A DNA stretch of 64,000 bases from Corynebacterium macginleyi (GTDB taxonomy: Bacteria > Actinomycetota > Actinomycetes > Mycobacteriales > Mycobacteriaceae), in contig NZ_REGE01000003.1 in the NCBI RefSeq assembly GCF_003688935.1, positions 124,001-188,000 on the forward strand, written 5' to 3'. A program made the position numbers and the translations under genes. Position 1 is the stretch's first letter. Every line of letters starts with the position of its first letter. Shown here one piece after another: positions 17,570 through 26,162 of this stretch. The notes beneath the pieces are model-generated. The model was not told where the DNA came from. It saw only the letters and a program-made list of their open reading frames with translations, and did not search any database.

Positions 17570-17632
17570 CCCTTTCGCGCTCACCGGACTGGTAGCACCG
17601 GCGGGAATGACACGCGCGGTGAGCGCGAAGGG
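17570..17632. repeat. long GC-rich inverted repeat between pcp and the symporter gene
   Basis: Arms CCCTTTCGCGCTCACC (17570-17585) and GGTGAGCGCGAAGGG (17618-17632) pair over 15 bp with one bulged T, around a 32-base loop. Both flanking genes read away from it, so it is not an ordinary terminator for either. The rest of the 362-base gap (17491-17852) holds no gene; a palindrome TTTATTAATAAA lies at 17832-17843 just before the ribosome site AAAGGA of the next gene. Confidence 0.7.
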
Positions 17633-17852
17633 TGGGGTTGGCGGGTGAGGTTGGCGGATGGGCTGAAGGTGAAAACGTCAACGGCAGTCACAGTGCAGTC
17701 CCCTCCGCCGGTCGTAGCAGTAACGGATCTAGAGGCGAGACCCTATTTCTTTGCGGTTTGACGCGGGGGATAAAGTGAGACTAGTCGAATTTGAACAGAA
17801 CCGTACTTAATAAATAGTCAGACCAGTTCATTTTATTAATAAAGGACATTCT

Positions 17853-19214
17853 ATGGCACAAAAAATTTCCTCTCGCCCCAAGCTGCCTCGTTGGGCTACA
17901 GGGTTTGGCGCGCAAGTCATTGCGGGCCTTATCATCGGCCTCATCCTAGGACTGATTGCATCTGGGATGGATACTGATCCAGATAATCCAGGGTGGCTGA
18001 CCAACCTTCTTAGCGGTATCGGTGACGCTTACGTCCAGCTACTAAAAGTCATGGTTCCGCCGCTTATCTTCGCCGCAGTAGTCACTTCGGTGGCCAACCT
18101 ACGCAAGGTCGCGAATGCCGCATCCCTAGCAATTTCTACGTTGGTGTGGTTCGCCATTACAGCGTTCTTCTCCGTCATCGTGGGTATCGTCGTCGCTTTA
18201 GTCATGAAGCCCGGCGCGGGCACGAGCGTCGATGCCTCCACCGCAGACGATCCGTCTCACGTTGGCTCCTGGACTGCCTTCTTCGATCAGCTGTTGCCGC
18301 AAAACTTCATTGGTCTTAAGGCTTCTGCCAGCGATGGCGACATATCCCTTAACTTCGGTGCACTCCAGCTACTGGTTATCTCTTTGGCTATAGGTATTGC
18401 AGCTGTACAGACCGGGAAGTCTGCCACTCCCTTCCTGCAGTTTACGGAATCCTTCCTCAAGGTTATTCAGAAAGTCCTGTGGTGGATCATTCGCCTAGCG
18501 CCGATTGGTACTGCAGCGCTCATCGCTAAGGCCGTTGCTACCTACGGCTGGGATGCTCTTGGCTCTCTCGGAAAATTCGTATTGGTAATGTATGTCGGCT
18601 TGGCAATCGTCTTTGCCGTGATCTACCCGGCAGTGCTGAAATTCAACAATATTTCGGTCACGGGCTTCTACAAACGAATCTGGCCTGTAACGTCCTTGGG
18701 CTTTGTCACCCGTTCTTCCATGGGTGTCATGCCCGCAACGCAACGTTTTAGCGAACGTGCCTTGGGCGTGCCCTCCGAGTATGCATCCTTTGCAGTGCCA
18801 CTCGGCGCCACCACTAAGATGGATGGCTGTGCCTCCGTCTACCCTGCTGTTGCTGCAATCTTCGTTGCCCAATTCTATGGTGTGGACCTAGACTTCACTC
18901 AGTACCTGCTCATCATTTTCGTCTCCGTCATTGGTTCTGCGGCTACTGCAGGTACCACTGGCGCGACGGTCATGCTCACGCTAACCCTGTCAACATTAGG
19001 TCTTCCGTTGGCCGGCGTCGGCTTACTGCTAGCCATTGAGCCCATCATTGATATGGGCCGCACGGCGCTCAACGTCACGGGTCAGGCATTGTGCGCGACG
19101 GTCGTCGCCAAGCGCGCAGGCATCCAGAACAAAGAGGTATGGGATGAAGCCGAAAACGGCGTCAAACAGATCATGGAAGAAAACGCCGACGAGGAAGTAA
19201 GCCTCAAGGCTTAA
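17853..19214 (+). CDS. dicarboxylate/amino acid:cation symporter (DAACS family)
   Basis: A 453-residue secondary transporter of the glutamate/C4-dicarboxylate (DctA/GltP) family. Family hairpin and TM7 features are visible: VTRSSMGVMPATQRF (HP1 serine-rich tip), LGATTKMDGCASVYPAVAA (TM7 motif, MDG(C/T)), GSAATAGTTGATVMLTLTLS (HP2) and DMGRTALNVTGQALCA (TM8, with the substrate/Na+ binding R and N). TM4b-4c is interrupted by a hydrophilic stretch (PGAGTSVDASTADDPS). The TM8 arginine and Asp are compatible with an acidic substrate. A good ribosome site (AAAGGA, 6 bases) supports the ATG. Exact substrate is not resolved between C4-dicarboxylates and acidic amino acids. Confidence 0.9.
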   Translation: MAQKISSRPKLPRWATGFGAQVIAGLIIGLILGLIASGMDTDPDNPGWLTNLLSGIGDAYVQLLKVMVPPLIFAAVVTSVANLRKVANAASLAISTLVWFAITAFFSVIVGIVVALVMKPGAGTSVDASTADDPSHVGSWTAFFDQLLPQNFIGLKASASDGDISLNFGALQLLVISLAIGIAAVQTGKSATPFLQFTESFLKVIQKVLWWIIRLAPIGTAALIAKAVATYGWDALGSLGKFVLVMYVGLAIVFAVIYPAVLKFNNISVTGFYKRIWPVTSLGFVTRSSMGVMPATQRFSERALGVPSEYASFAVPLGATTKMDGCASVYPAVAAIFVAQFYGVDLDFTQYLLIIFVSVIGSAATAGTTGATVMLTLTLSTLGLPLAGVGLLLAIEPIIDMGRTALNVTGQALCATVVAKRAGIQNKEVWDEAENGVKQIMEENADEEVSLKA

Positions 19215-19230
19215 AGAAATGTGAATAAAC

Positions 19231-19262
19231 GCTCAGGGCACAGCGCCCTGGGCCTTTATTTA
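19231..19262. terminator. bidirectional terminator
   Basis: A 9-bp stem GCTCAGGGC / GCCCTGGGC (one G-T) with loop ACAGC at 19231-19253 is followed by TTTATTTATT. It serves the symporter gene and, on the opposite strand, overlaps the end of the convergent CDF transporter gene. Confidence 0.75.
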
Positions 19263-20174
19263 TTGCCGAAATGGAAGTGGGCGGCGATGCTCGACACCGG
19301 CCGGCTCCACGTGGATAAATACGCTGCATCCGGCGAAAAGCTCGTCGAGGGCGACTTCTACGTCATCAGCAATCTCGTGGGAGTACAACACGCTCCAGTC
19401 TGCCGGTACCTCCATGGTCAGGTAGACCATTCTTTGCCGGCCCCAGGCTACCGTGCGTCGGTCCGTGAAGGTCACAGACTTTTCTGTCTCCAGTTCAGCT
19501 AAAAGATTCCAAATTTGATCCTGTTCTTCCGGGGGAAGAGCCTCAGACAGCAGGCTACTAACGGACTCGCGCAAAATCTGGAAACCCGTCCACAAAATAT
19601 TGATGCCAACAGCTAAGGCGACGAGCGCATCGAGCCACAGCCAGCGCGTAAGATACACCGCCGCCATGCCAACGAGTACGCCCGATGAGGTCCACACATC
19701 CGTGATCAGGTGATGCCCATCCGCGGTCAGCGTCGCCGACCGGTAGCGCTTGCCCGCCTTAATTAAGGCCAATCCCACAGCCAAATTGAGTAGCGCGGAC
19801 AATAGGGACAGTATAAGACCCCAACTGCCCTGTTCAACGGGCTGGGGAGTAAAAAGGCGCTGAATTGCGGTGTAGATGATGGCCCCTGCGGCGAGAAAGA
19901 TCATCGCCCCCTCAACTAATGCGGAAATATACTCCGCCTTGCCGTGCCCAAAGTGGTGGTTGTGATCGGCAGGCTTTGCGGAAATGCGCAAAGCGCAATA
20001 ACCCGCGATGGCCGCTACGAGGTTCACGAGGGACTCAATGGCATCAGAGAAGAAGCCAGCCGATCCGGTCAGCCACGCCGCTAAAGATTTTAAGACAATC
20101 GTCACGACCGCAGCAGCCATGGACAACATCATAAAACGCTCTAAAATGCGCTGCTCGTATTTAATAGAAGACAA
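19260..20174 (-). CDS. cation diffusion facilitator (CDF) metal transporter
   Basis: A metal-proton antiporter of 304 residues exporting divalent cations such as Zn2+, Co2+, Mn2+ or Fe2+. TM2 carries FFSDAIESLVNLVAAI, where the second metal-site residue usually seen as H/D is N. The cytosolic/TM3 region has HHFGHGKAEYISALVEG, and TM5 has TADGHHLITDVWTSSGVLVG with the H/D of the transport site. A C-terminal cytosolic domain (about 210-304) includes IHVEPAG. The start is a TTG three bases after a small upstream frame. Metal specificity cannot be decided by eye; the S-D-A-x-E-S-x-x-N form of TM2 differs from typical zinc exporters. Confidence 0.88.
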   Translation of the reverse strand: MSSIKYEQRILERFMMLSMAAAVVTIVLKSLAAWLTGSAGFFSDAIESLVNLVAAIAGYCALRISAKPADHNHHFGHGKAEYISALVEGAMIFLAAGAIIYTAIQRLFTPQPVEQGSWGLILSLLSALLNLAVGLALIKAGKRYRSATLTADGHHLITDVWTSSGVLVGMAAVYLTRWLWLDALVALAVGINILWTGFQILRESVSSLLSEALPPEEQDQIWNLLAELETEKSVTFTDRRTVAWGRQRMVYLTMEVPADWSVLYSHEIADDVEVALDELFAGCSVFIHVEPAGVEHRRPLPFRQ

Positions 20175-20177
20175 GGT

Positions 20178-20303
20178 CTACTTACTCTCCCCTTCGGCAA
20201 CCAAAATCAGTCCGAAGGTCTCGTTCGCATCGAATGCATCAATGCTGAATGGCCGGGCTTTGAGGCCAGTATGTCGACCAGTCATCGTGGCGCGTATAAA
20301 CAC
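20178..20303 (-). CDS. possible small protein upstream of the CDF transporter
   Basis: A minus-strand frame open from about 20374, with GTG start at 20303 (41 residues) or ATG at 20285 (35 residues). It ends ARPFSIDAFDANETFGLIL then VAEGESK. The composition is coding-like and the stop lies 3 bases before the TTG of the CDF gene, so it could be a leader peptide or the tail of a decayed gene. A GGGGAG run lies 13 bases before the GTG. No homology is recognised. The remaining gap to 20433 is the promoter area of the HAD gene. Confidence 0.35.
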   Translation of the reverse strand: MFIRATMTGRHTGLKARPFSIDAFDANETFGLILVAEGESK

Positions 20304-20420
20304 CGTAGGAACTACTCCCCTTCTGGGTTGATAGGTTAGCAGACGGGGGTAAAGGGAAAAATACAGCCAAAATTTACCTGGTATTCACCGCTTCCGGTCG
20401 CGAAGTACTAAACCCCAAAT

Positions 20421-20426
20421 TATTTT
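20421..20426 (+). promoter_or_regulatory. -10 element of a leaderless transcript
   Basis: TATTTT ends 7 bases before the ATG at 20434, the spacing expected when transcription starts on the A of the start codon. It would drive the HAD-phnD-phnC-phnE-phnE operon. Confidence 0.45.
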
Positions 20427-20433
20427 GTACTTT

Positions 20434-21141
20434 ATGTCCACAGACATGAATTCACGTTCTCCGCAGGGCACAGCGCCCAAGCCACCAGTGCTGCTCTTTG
20501 ACTTTGATGGCACCGTAAGCCTGGGGCACGGCCCCGTTCTGGCGTATGCCGAGAAAATTGCAAAATCCACTGGAATTTCTACCATCCTCGATACCGCCAA
20601 AGACATCCTGGCTTCCCAAGAGTCTCCCATCACCGTGAAGACCCCCGAAGGTACCTATCATCCTCGCGATGGCTACGACTTAGTGCGCACCATCTCCGCC
20701 CAATTCGACGTTTCGGAAGCAATTTGTCAGGAGGCTTACCTCGATTCACGCAAGAATCTTGCCACAACCGGCATCATTGCCCCAGCTGGCTTAGCAGACT
20801 TCCTCAGCGAATATCCGGGGAAAGCACTGTTGGCCACAAACTCGCCTCGTACAGGACTTGATGACGCACTTAAATCTTTAGGACTCCTTGGCGTATTTGA
20901 TGAAATCCACACCAGCGTTGGAAAGCCGGAGGGTCTGAAACAGATCCTTGAGTCCCATGATTTCGGACCTAATGTCATTGCATTCGGCGATATCTGGGAG
21001 TTTGACCTAGCCCCCGTCATCGATCGCGGTGGACAAGCTGTCCTTATCCAATCCCAATTCTCTCCGTCTAATTCCGCACGTCCCACCTGGCGAGTTGAAA
21101 ATATTGGCTCGTTTTTGTCACAACATCTTTCCCACATTTAA
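20434..21141 (+). CDS. HAD-family hydrolase linked to organophosphorus uptake
   Basis: A 235-residue haloacid dehalogenase-type phosphatase. Motif I is LLFDFDGTVSLGHG (catalytic Asp and acid/base Asp), motif II LLATNSP (T/S), motif III a lysine in SVGKPEGL, and motif IV VIAFGDIWEFDLA. The cap lies between motifs I and II (about residues 25-100). It lacks the DWAGTT signature of phosphonoacetaldehyde hydrolase, so phosphonatase activity is not supported. It heads an operon with a PhnCDE-type importer (phnD 16 bases downstream), suggesting dephosphorylation of an imported phosphate ester or a downstream product. Start ATG 20434 is chosen for its -10 box at leaderless spacing. Confidence 0.82.
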   Translation: MSTDMNSRSPQGTAPKPPVLLFDFDGTVSLGHGPVLAYAEKIAKSTGISTILDTAKDILASQESPITVKTPEGTYHPRDGYDLVRTISAQFDVSEAICQEAYLDSRKNLATTGIIAPAGLADFLSEYPGKALLATNSPRTGLDDALKSLGLLGVFDEIHTSVGKPEGLKQILESHDFGPNVIAFGDIWEFDLAPVIDRGGQAVLIQSQFSPSNSARPTWRVENIGSFLSQHLSHI

Positions 21142-21157
21142 GAAAGGCCTCCCTGTC

Positions 21158-22150
21158 ATGCGCCGTCTACGCACTGTTGCTGCCTCTGTATTCGCCCTCT
21201 CGATTTCACTCACTGCTTGTTCTTCCGATTCTGCAGATAAAGATGGAGGTTCCGATGAACAACCAGATAAGCTCACGCTAGCTTTAATTCCCAACGAGAA
21301 AGTCAATGACTTGGTGACTACGGCCAAGCCATTGACTGATTATCTATCGGATGAGCTAGGAGTTGAGGTCGAAGGTGTAGTCACCAAGGACTACCAAGCA
21401 GCCGTCGAAGCCATTGGCTCTGGCCAAGCAGATATCGCCATCGCCTCCGCTGCCCAATTAGCTTCCGCCGAAGATATGTATGGCGCCCATGCCGTACTGC
21501 AAGACGAGCGGTTTGGTGCGGCAAACTACGCCGGCCAATTCGTCACCAATAACCCAGATAAGTACTGCGAGGATAAACCTGTCAAAGCAACCTATAATGC
21601 CAATGACACCGAGTACTTGTACTGCAATGGCACTGCCACGGCAAAAGAAAATAAAGGCCAGGGGCCGAAGGGACTGGAAGCACTAAAAAAGATCGAGAAA
21701 GACACCCCAGTAGCCATGCTGGGTGCAACATCTCCTGCCGGATACCAGCTTCCAGTAATGGCATTGGAGAATCAAGGTTTAAGTGTCGATGATTTGAAGA
21801 AGGTACCAGTCACTTCTAATGACGCTTCCATCATGGCCGTCTACAACGACGACGCTGAGGTTGGATTTAGCTTTTGGGATGCTCGCTCCACCATCGACGC
21901 CAAGGAAGCACCGGATCTGGCGGACAAACTCGTCGTCTTTGGCTTGACGGAGATGTATCCCAACGGTGGTGTCGTCATCTCCGACGATGTGCCCGAAGAC
22001 ATGCGCGATGAAATCACCAATCTGATGGACGGCTTCTCCGAAGTAGACCCAGAGACCATGTCCAAAATTTTCGACATTACTGATTGGGTTCCAATCCAGC
22101 CTGATGCCATTGAGAAGGCACGCAAGGTGAACGAACGCTTCTCTCAGTAG
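21158..22150 (+). CDS. phnD: PhnD-type substrate-binding lipoprotein
   Basis: The periplasmic-type binding component of a phosphonate/phosphite-class ABC importer, 330 residues. The signal peptide [20 protein letters not shown] ends in lipobox LTAC, so it is membrane-anchored. The mature part begins [20 protein letters not shown], then [20 protein letters not shown] and [14 protein letters not shown], all characteristic of PhnD. PhnD normally has a short helix after the first strand that caps the phosphonate. A long insertion around residues 135-180 ([10 protein letters not shown] ... EYLYCNGT) carries two cysteines that may form a disulfide. AAAGG lies 12 bases before the ATG. Substrate is unknown. 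Confidence 0.9.
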   Translation: MRRLRTVAASVFALSISLTACSSDSADKDGGSDEQPDKLTLALIPNEKVNDLVTTAKPLTDYLSDELGVEVEGVVTKDYQAAVEAIGSGQADIAIASAAQLASAEDMYGAHAVLQDERFGAANYAGQFVTNNPDKYCEDKPVKATYNANDTEYLYCNGTATAKENKGQGPKGLEALKKIEKDTPVAMLGATSPAGYQLPVMALENQGLSVDDLKKVPVTSNDASIMAVYNDDAEVGFSFWDARSTIDAKEAPDLADKLVVFGLTEMYPNGGVVISDDVPEDMRDEITNLMDGFSEVDPETMSKIFDITDWVPIQPDAIEKARKVNERFSQ

Positions 22151-22187
22151 CCCCTTTCCCACCACGCTTGATTCAGAAAGGCTGACC

Positions 22188-22988
22188 ATGGCCACTCCCT
22201 CCACCGAAGACGCTTGGGGAATTCGCTTTGAGGATGTCTCGGTTCGCTACCCAAACGGGACCCTCGCCCTAGACAGGGTCTCCATTGATATCGCTCCCGG
22301 AGAAATCGTAGCCATTGTCGGTCTCTCTGGATCTGGCAAATCTACTTTCATCCGCTGTATCAATGGTCTTATCCAACCCACCAGCGGCAGAGTATTCGTC
22401 GGTCCGCACGAAATCTCTGCGGCTAATGGAGCGAGCTTAAGAAAACTACGCGGTCACATTGGAATGATTTTCCAAGAGTTTAATCTCGCGGATCGTGCAA
22501 GCGTCTTCTCCAATACTTTGGTAGGACGCTTCTCGCATAATCCCACCTGGAGGACGATATTGGGACTTTCCACAGCAGCAGATAAAGCGGAAATAGCGGA
22601 AGCGCTAGACCAAGTCGGTATCCTCGATAAGGCGTGGAATAAGGCGGGAGCGTTATCCGGCGGGCAAAAACAGCGCGTCGCCATCGCCCGCACGTTAGCA
22701 CAGAAGCCGGGCATAATGCTTGCTGATGAACCCGTCGCTTCCCTCGATCCTCCCACCGCCCACTCCGTCATGCAGGACCTGCAGCGCATTAATGCCCAGC
22801 GAGGTCTTACCACGTTGGTGAATTTGCACCTCGTCGACTTAGCACAGCAATATGCGACTCGTATAGTCGGTATTCGTAATGGGCACATCGTCTTTGATGG
22901 TGCCGCCGCAGATTCCGAACTTGCTGACTTTGAAGAAATCTATGGCCGTAAAATTCAAGAAAACGATCAGCTAGGAAGCACTGCATGA
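22188..22988 (+). CDS. phnC: phosphonate-type ABC transporter ATPase
   Basis: The 266-residue nucleotide-binding subunit. Walker A is [13 protein letters not shown] (about residues 44-56), the Q-loop lies in [12 protein letters not shown], the signature is [15 protein letters not shown], and Walker B is [13 protein letters not shown] followed by the PhnC-type [13 protein letters not shown] with the switch histidine. The stretch [19 protein letters not shown] between Q-loop and signature is typical of PhnC. AAAGG stands 9 bases upstream of the ATG; the stop overlaps the first permease start by 4 bases (ATGA). Confidence 0.95.
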   Translation: MATPSTEDAWGIRFEDVSVRYPNGTLALDRVSIDIAPGEIVAIVGLSGSGKSTFIRCINGLIQPTSGRVFVGPHEISAANGASLRKLRGHIGMIFQEFNLADRASVFSNTLVGRFSHNPTWRTILGLSTAADKAEIAEALDQVGILDKAWNKAGALSGGQKQRVAIARTLAQKPGIMLADEPVASLDPPTAHSVMQDLQRINAQRGLTTLVNLHLVDLAQQYATRIVGIRNGHIVFDGAAADSELADFEEIYGRKIQENDQLGSTA

Positions 22989-23782
22989 GTGCACCGGTCC
23001 TCCCGCCACAACCGAGACACTGGCAGAAAAAAGCGCTTGGTGCGATCGCTTTTATTGCGATAACGATTACGACATGTATCCCGAACTGGGGTGGAATCGA
23101 AATTGACTTTGCGCAAATCGCGCAAAATTGGCGAAATGGTGCCGACCGCCTGGCATTAATGTTTTCCCCCGATTGGTCCGTGCTCACCCGCACCAAAGAA
23201 CCAATGCTAGAGACCATCGCCATGTCCATCATCGGTGCAGCGATTTCTGCAGCTATCGCACTTCCCTTATCCCTGTGGGCTGCGCGCCCCACAAACCCCT
23301 CTACTTGGGCGCGCACTCTGGTACGCGGGATCGTCAATGTGGTGCGCGCTGTACCCGATCTCGTCTACGCCACGATCCTTGTGGCCATGGTCGGGGTAGG
23401 CGCGCTACCTGGCATTATCACTCTGATCTTGTTCGATATCGGGATCGTCGTAAAGCTTGTTTCAGAAGCCATCGATTCGGCCGATGATTCCTATATGGAA
23501 GCCGGCCGCGCAGCAGGCGGCACCCAACCCCAGATCAATCGCGTTACAGCGCTGCCACAGACAATGCCTACTTTTATCAGTCAGGTGATTTACTCCCTGG
23601 AGCTGAACGTCCGCATTTCTGCAGTCTTAGGTTTGGTGGGAGCTGGTGGTATCGGCTTACTTATCGATGAAGTCCGAGGCTTTTACCGCTATGACGCGCT
23701 TGCGGCCATTGTTTTAGAACTCCTTGTCGTCATCATCGCCTTGGAGGTTGTGTCCGTCAGCTTAAGAAAGAGACTCCGATGA
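22985..23782 (+). CDS. phnE: phosphonate-type ABC transporter permease (first)
   Basis: A 265-residue permease with an N-terminal helix, about five further helices and the inner-membrane coupling segment [20 protein letters not shown] (EAA motif), ending in [19 protein letters not shown] as in PhnE. It starts ATGA over the phnC stop, and its own stop overlaps the next ATG by 4 bases, giving a tightly coupled operon. Two non-identical PhnE-type permeases are consistent with a heterodimeric channel. Confidence 0.94.
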   Translation: MSAPVLPPQPRHWQKKALGAIAFIAITITTCIPNWGGIEIDFAQIAQNWRNGADRLALMFSPDWSVLTRTKEPMLETIAMSIIGAAISAAIALPLSLWAARPTNPSTWARTLVRGIVNVVRAVPDLVYATILVAMVGVGALPGIITLILFDIGIVVKLVSEAIDSADDSYMEAGRAAGGTQPQINRVTALPQTMPTFISQVIYSLELNVRISAVLGLVGAGGIGLLIDEVRGFYRYDALAAIVLELLVVIIALEVVSVSLRKRLR

Positions 23783-24600
23783 CCGCCCTTGCACCGCCCC
23801 AAACTGGTTCCACAGCACTTCCTTCGCAGAGACGCAGCCCTTGGGTTTACCTAACCTGGGGAGTCATTATTGCCCTTATCGCGATAAGTTGCGGCTATAT
23901 CACAATTGATATGGCGGCCCTACGAGGACTTCCCCAGAGCATCCCTCATTATCTGTATTTAATGTTCTCGAATCCGGACTGGTCAAAGCTGCAAGAAGCC
24001 CTATTTCAAACTTGGCGATCAGTGGCTATGGCGTGGATTGGCGCTCTCATCGGCGTCATTATTTCCACAGTTTTGGGTATTTTAGCGGCCAATACCGTCT
24101 CCCCATCGTGGGTACGCTTACCGTTGCGCGGCATATTCGCCATTATTCGAGCCGTCCCAGAAATAATCATTGCCATAATTATCCTCACGGTTACCGGATT
24201 AACACCTTTTACTGGCGCCTTAGCCTTGGCGATTGGGGGCGTCGGAACACATGCGAAATGGACTTACGAAGCTATTGAAACCGCACCCACTGGGCCGGCA
24301 GAGGCTGTCCAAGCTTCGGGCGGAACTTTAGCGGAAATGGTGCGCTGGGGTACATGGCCCATAGTACAGCCGGAACTTGCCTCTCTTGCGCTTTACCGCT
24401 TTGAAATCAATGTACGCACCTCTGCGGTGCTCGGGCTCATTGGAGTGGGTGGCATCGGCGATATGCTCACTGGTTATACGCAATATCGGCAATGGGATGT
24501 AGTCGGGGTACTACTCATTGTCGTGGTGATAATTACTATGACTATTGATGCCATTTCTGGCGCCTTGCGCCGCCGCCTCGTTGCGGCCCGATACCAATAG
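23779..24600 (+). CDS. phnE: phosphonate-type ABC transporter permease (second)
   Basis: The 273-residue partner of the first permease and clearly paralogous to it: coupling segment EAVQASGGTLAEMVRWGTWP and closing NVRTSAVLGLIGVGGIGDML. An N-terminal soluble tail precedes helix 1 (VYLTWGVIIALIAISCGYI). The start overlaps the previous stop (ATGA). It is followed after 13 bases by the RpiR-type regulator gene, which appears to be the last gene of the operon. Confidence 0.94.
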   Translation: MTALAPPQTGSTALPSQRRSPWVYLTWGVIIALIAISCGYITIDMAALRGLPQSIPHYLYLMFSNPDWSKLQEALFQTWRSVAMAWIGALIGVIISTVLGILAANTVSPSWVRLPLRGIFAIIRAVPEIIIAIIILTVTGLTPFTGALALAIGGVGTHAKWTYEAIETAPTGPAEAVQASGGTLAEMVRWGTWPIVQPELASLALYRFEINVRTSAVLGLIGVGGIGDMLTGYTQYRQWDVVGVLLIVVVIITMTIDAISGALRRRLVAARYQ

Positions 24601-24613
24601 AATCACAATAGTT

Positions 24614-25513
24614 ATGCTGCACAACACGCCCCTTTCCGCCCACATTTTGACTCGCATGCCTGGGCTACCGCCAATCGAACAGCGCGTAGCTCGAACGATA
24701 TTGCAGGACATGGAATTTGCTCTGGAGGCAACGGCAGACCAGCTTGCGACTAAAGTTGGCACTTCTCGAACCTCAGTGATTCGAACAGCACAAGCGCTGG
24801 GATATGACGGCTACCAGCAATTGCGTGTATCCCTCACTCATGAATTAGCACAAAGGCCCCAACAACCGACAGAAGAAAAGGATAAAACCTTCGTTGGCCA
24901 CATGCGCACGGAAGTAGAATCTTTCCGCAGTTATTTGCATGGTTTAACTGCGTTGCTCGATGAGGAAGACTTATCCTCCACGGTCTCCGTTTTAGCCACC
25001 GCCAAACGCGTCTTGGTAATTGGAAACGGCCTTTCTGCACCGGTAGCGCAAACAGCAGCGCTCCGACTAACCAGCATCGGCCGACCCGCAGAGTTTATTA
25101 GCGAGCCAATGGGGCAGCACATTTCCGCTTCTCTGCTAGATAGCGATTCTGCTTGTCTGGTTATTTCAGGCTCAGGATCAACCTCCTTAACGCTCAGGGC
25201 AGCGGTGGCCGCCCAAGAAGCTGGAGCACCCATTATCTCAGTGACTTCATTTTCTTATACAGCCCTTGCACGCATGTCGACGCATATATTGCTCATTCCT
25301 TCACCAGATGGAACATTCCGCACCGAGCTCGAAAATTCCTCGCGCGTAGCGTTTTTATTAGTCTTAGAAGCTCTTATTTCCCTTGTCGATGAGCAATTAG
25401 GAAGTCGATCGGCCAAGGCCCGCGAGCGGGTGGTTTCTGCCATTGAGGCCGCCATAGACGAGAAACTCCCTACGAACCAGGAGGTTTCTCACACTCTGGT
25501 TCGTAAGGAGTAA
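24614..25513 (+). CDS. RpiR/MurR-family transcriptional regulator
   Basis: A 299-residue regulator with an N-terminal helix-turn-helix (about residues 12-75; ATKVGTSRTSVIRTAQALGY) and a C-terminal SIS domain (about 120-255). In the SIS domain VLVIGNGLSAPVAQTAALRL and SACLVISGSGSTSLTLRA form the phosphosugar-binding loops. SIS-domain regulators bind phosphorylated sugars or related ligands, so its place directly after the PhnCDE genes suggests that the imported or derived ligand is a sugar- or polyol-phosphate type compound; this is inference. Start ATG 24614 is chosen because it begins the folded HTH region and lies just after the phnE stop. Confidence 0.88.
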   Translation: MLHNTPLSAHILTRMPGLPPIEQRVARTILQDMEFALEATADQLATKVGTSRTSVIRTAQALGYDGYQQLRVSLTHELAQRPQQPTEEKDKTFVGHMRTEVESFRSYLHGLTALLDEEDLSSTVSVLATAKRVLVIGNGLSAPVAQTAALRLTSIGRPAEFISEPMGQHISASLLDSDSACLVISGSGSTSLTLRAAVAAQEAGAPIISVTSFSYTALARMSTHILLIPSPDGTFRTELENSSRVAFLLVLEALISLVDEQLGSRSAKARERVVSAIEAAIDEKLPTNQEVSHTLVRKE

Positions 25514-25531
25514 TTGAGCCTTTAGCCTAAT

Positions 25532-26065
25532 TTAGTGCTGACCCTCGGCGAATTCTTCGACCAACTTCGCGTTGAATGCGGGCAGGTCATCCGGGGTACG
25601 GGAGGAGACCAAGCCCTGGTCGCAGTGGACCTCCTCGTCAACCCAGGTAGCACCGGCGTTGCGGAGGTCAGTCTGCAGGGACGGGAAGGACGTCAGGGTA
25701 CGACCCTTGAGTGCCTCTGCATCTGCCAGGATCCAGCCACCATGGCAGATGACACCCAAGGGGCGGTCCTCGGCCATGTGCTTGCGCACGATGTTGACGG
25801 CTGCTTCATCCAAGCGGATGAGGTCAGCATTATTAGTTCCACCAGGAAGGATGATGCCATCAAAGGTCTCACCTTCGGAGTCCTTGGTCGTAGCATCAAC
25901 GGTGATCTCGGTACCGTTCTTGCCAGTAATGGTGCCGGCCTTAGGTGCCAAAACCTTCACGGTAGCCCCGGCCTTCTGCACGGCCTCTAGCGGAGAGGTC
26001 AGTTCAGAGTCCTCAAAGTCATCGGTAGCAACGATTGCGATAGTCTTGTTCTCTAGCTCAGCCAT
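25532..26065 (-). CDS. DJ-1/PfpI-family protein
   Basis: A 177-residue class I glutamine amidotransferase-like protein of the PfpI/YhbO group, whose members act as stress-protective deglycase/protease-like or glyoxalase enzymes. The nucleophile elbow is PLGVICHGGWILADA (Cys about residue 106, followed by His). FDGIILPGGTNNADLIR supplies the oxyanion region and an N-terminal acidic segment FEDSEL carries the conserved Glu. The ATG at 26065 is preferred because AAAGGAGGT stands 8 bases upstream, a near-perfect ribosome site. It is convergent with the RpiR-type regulator gene, 18 bases apart. Confidence 0.92.
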   Translation of the reverse strand: MAELENKTIAIVATDDFEDSELTSPLEAVQKAGATVKVLAPKAGTITGKNGTEITVDATTKDSEGETFDGIILPGGTNNADLIRLDEAAVNIVRKHMAEDRPLGVICHGGWILADAEALKGRTLTSFPSLQTDLRNAGATWVDEEVHCDQGLVSSRTPDDLPAFNAKLVEEFAEGQH

Positions 26066-26162
26066 TATTATGACCTCCTTTTGTTGTTGAGTACACAAAT
26101 AGGATAACTCTAAATTCGTACTCTCGCCACGTGTACCATCGCGACCTGCAACAAACTAGGAT

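Noticed and set aside
17491..17852. Riboswitch in the leader of the symporter gene
   Set aside because: No known aptamer pattern could be recognised; only the inverted repeat and a short AT palindrome are seen.
20434..21141. HAD protein as phosphonoacetaldehyde hydrolase (phnX)
   Set aside because: Motif I is DFDGTV rather than the DWAGTT form of PhnX, and no aminoethylphosphonate transaminase is nearby.
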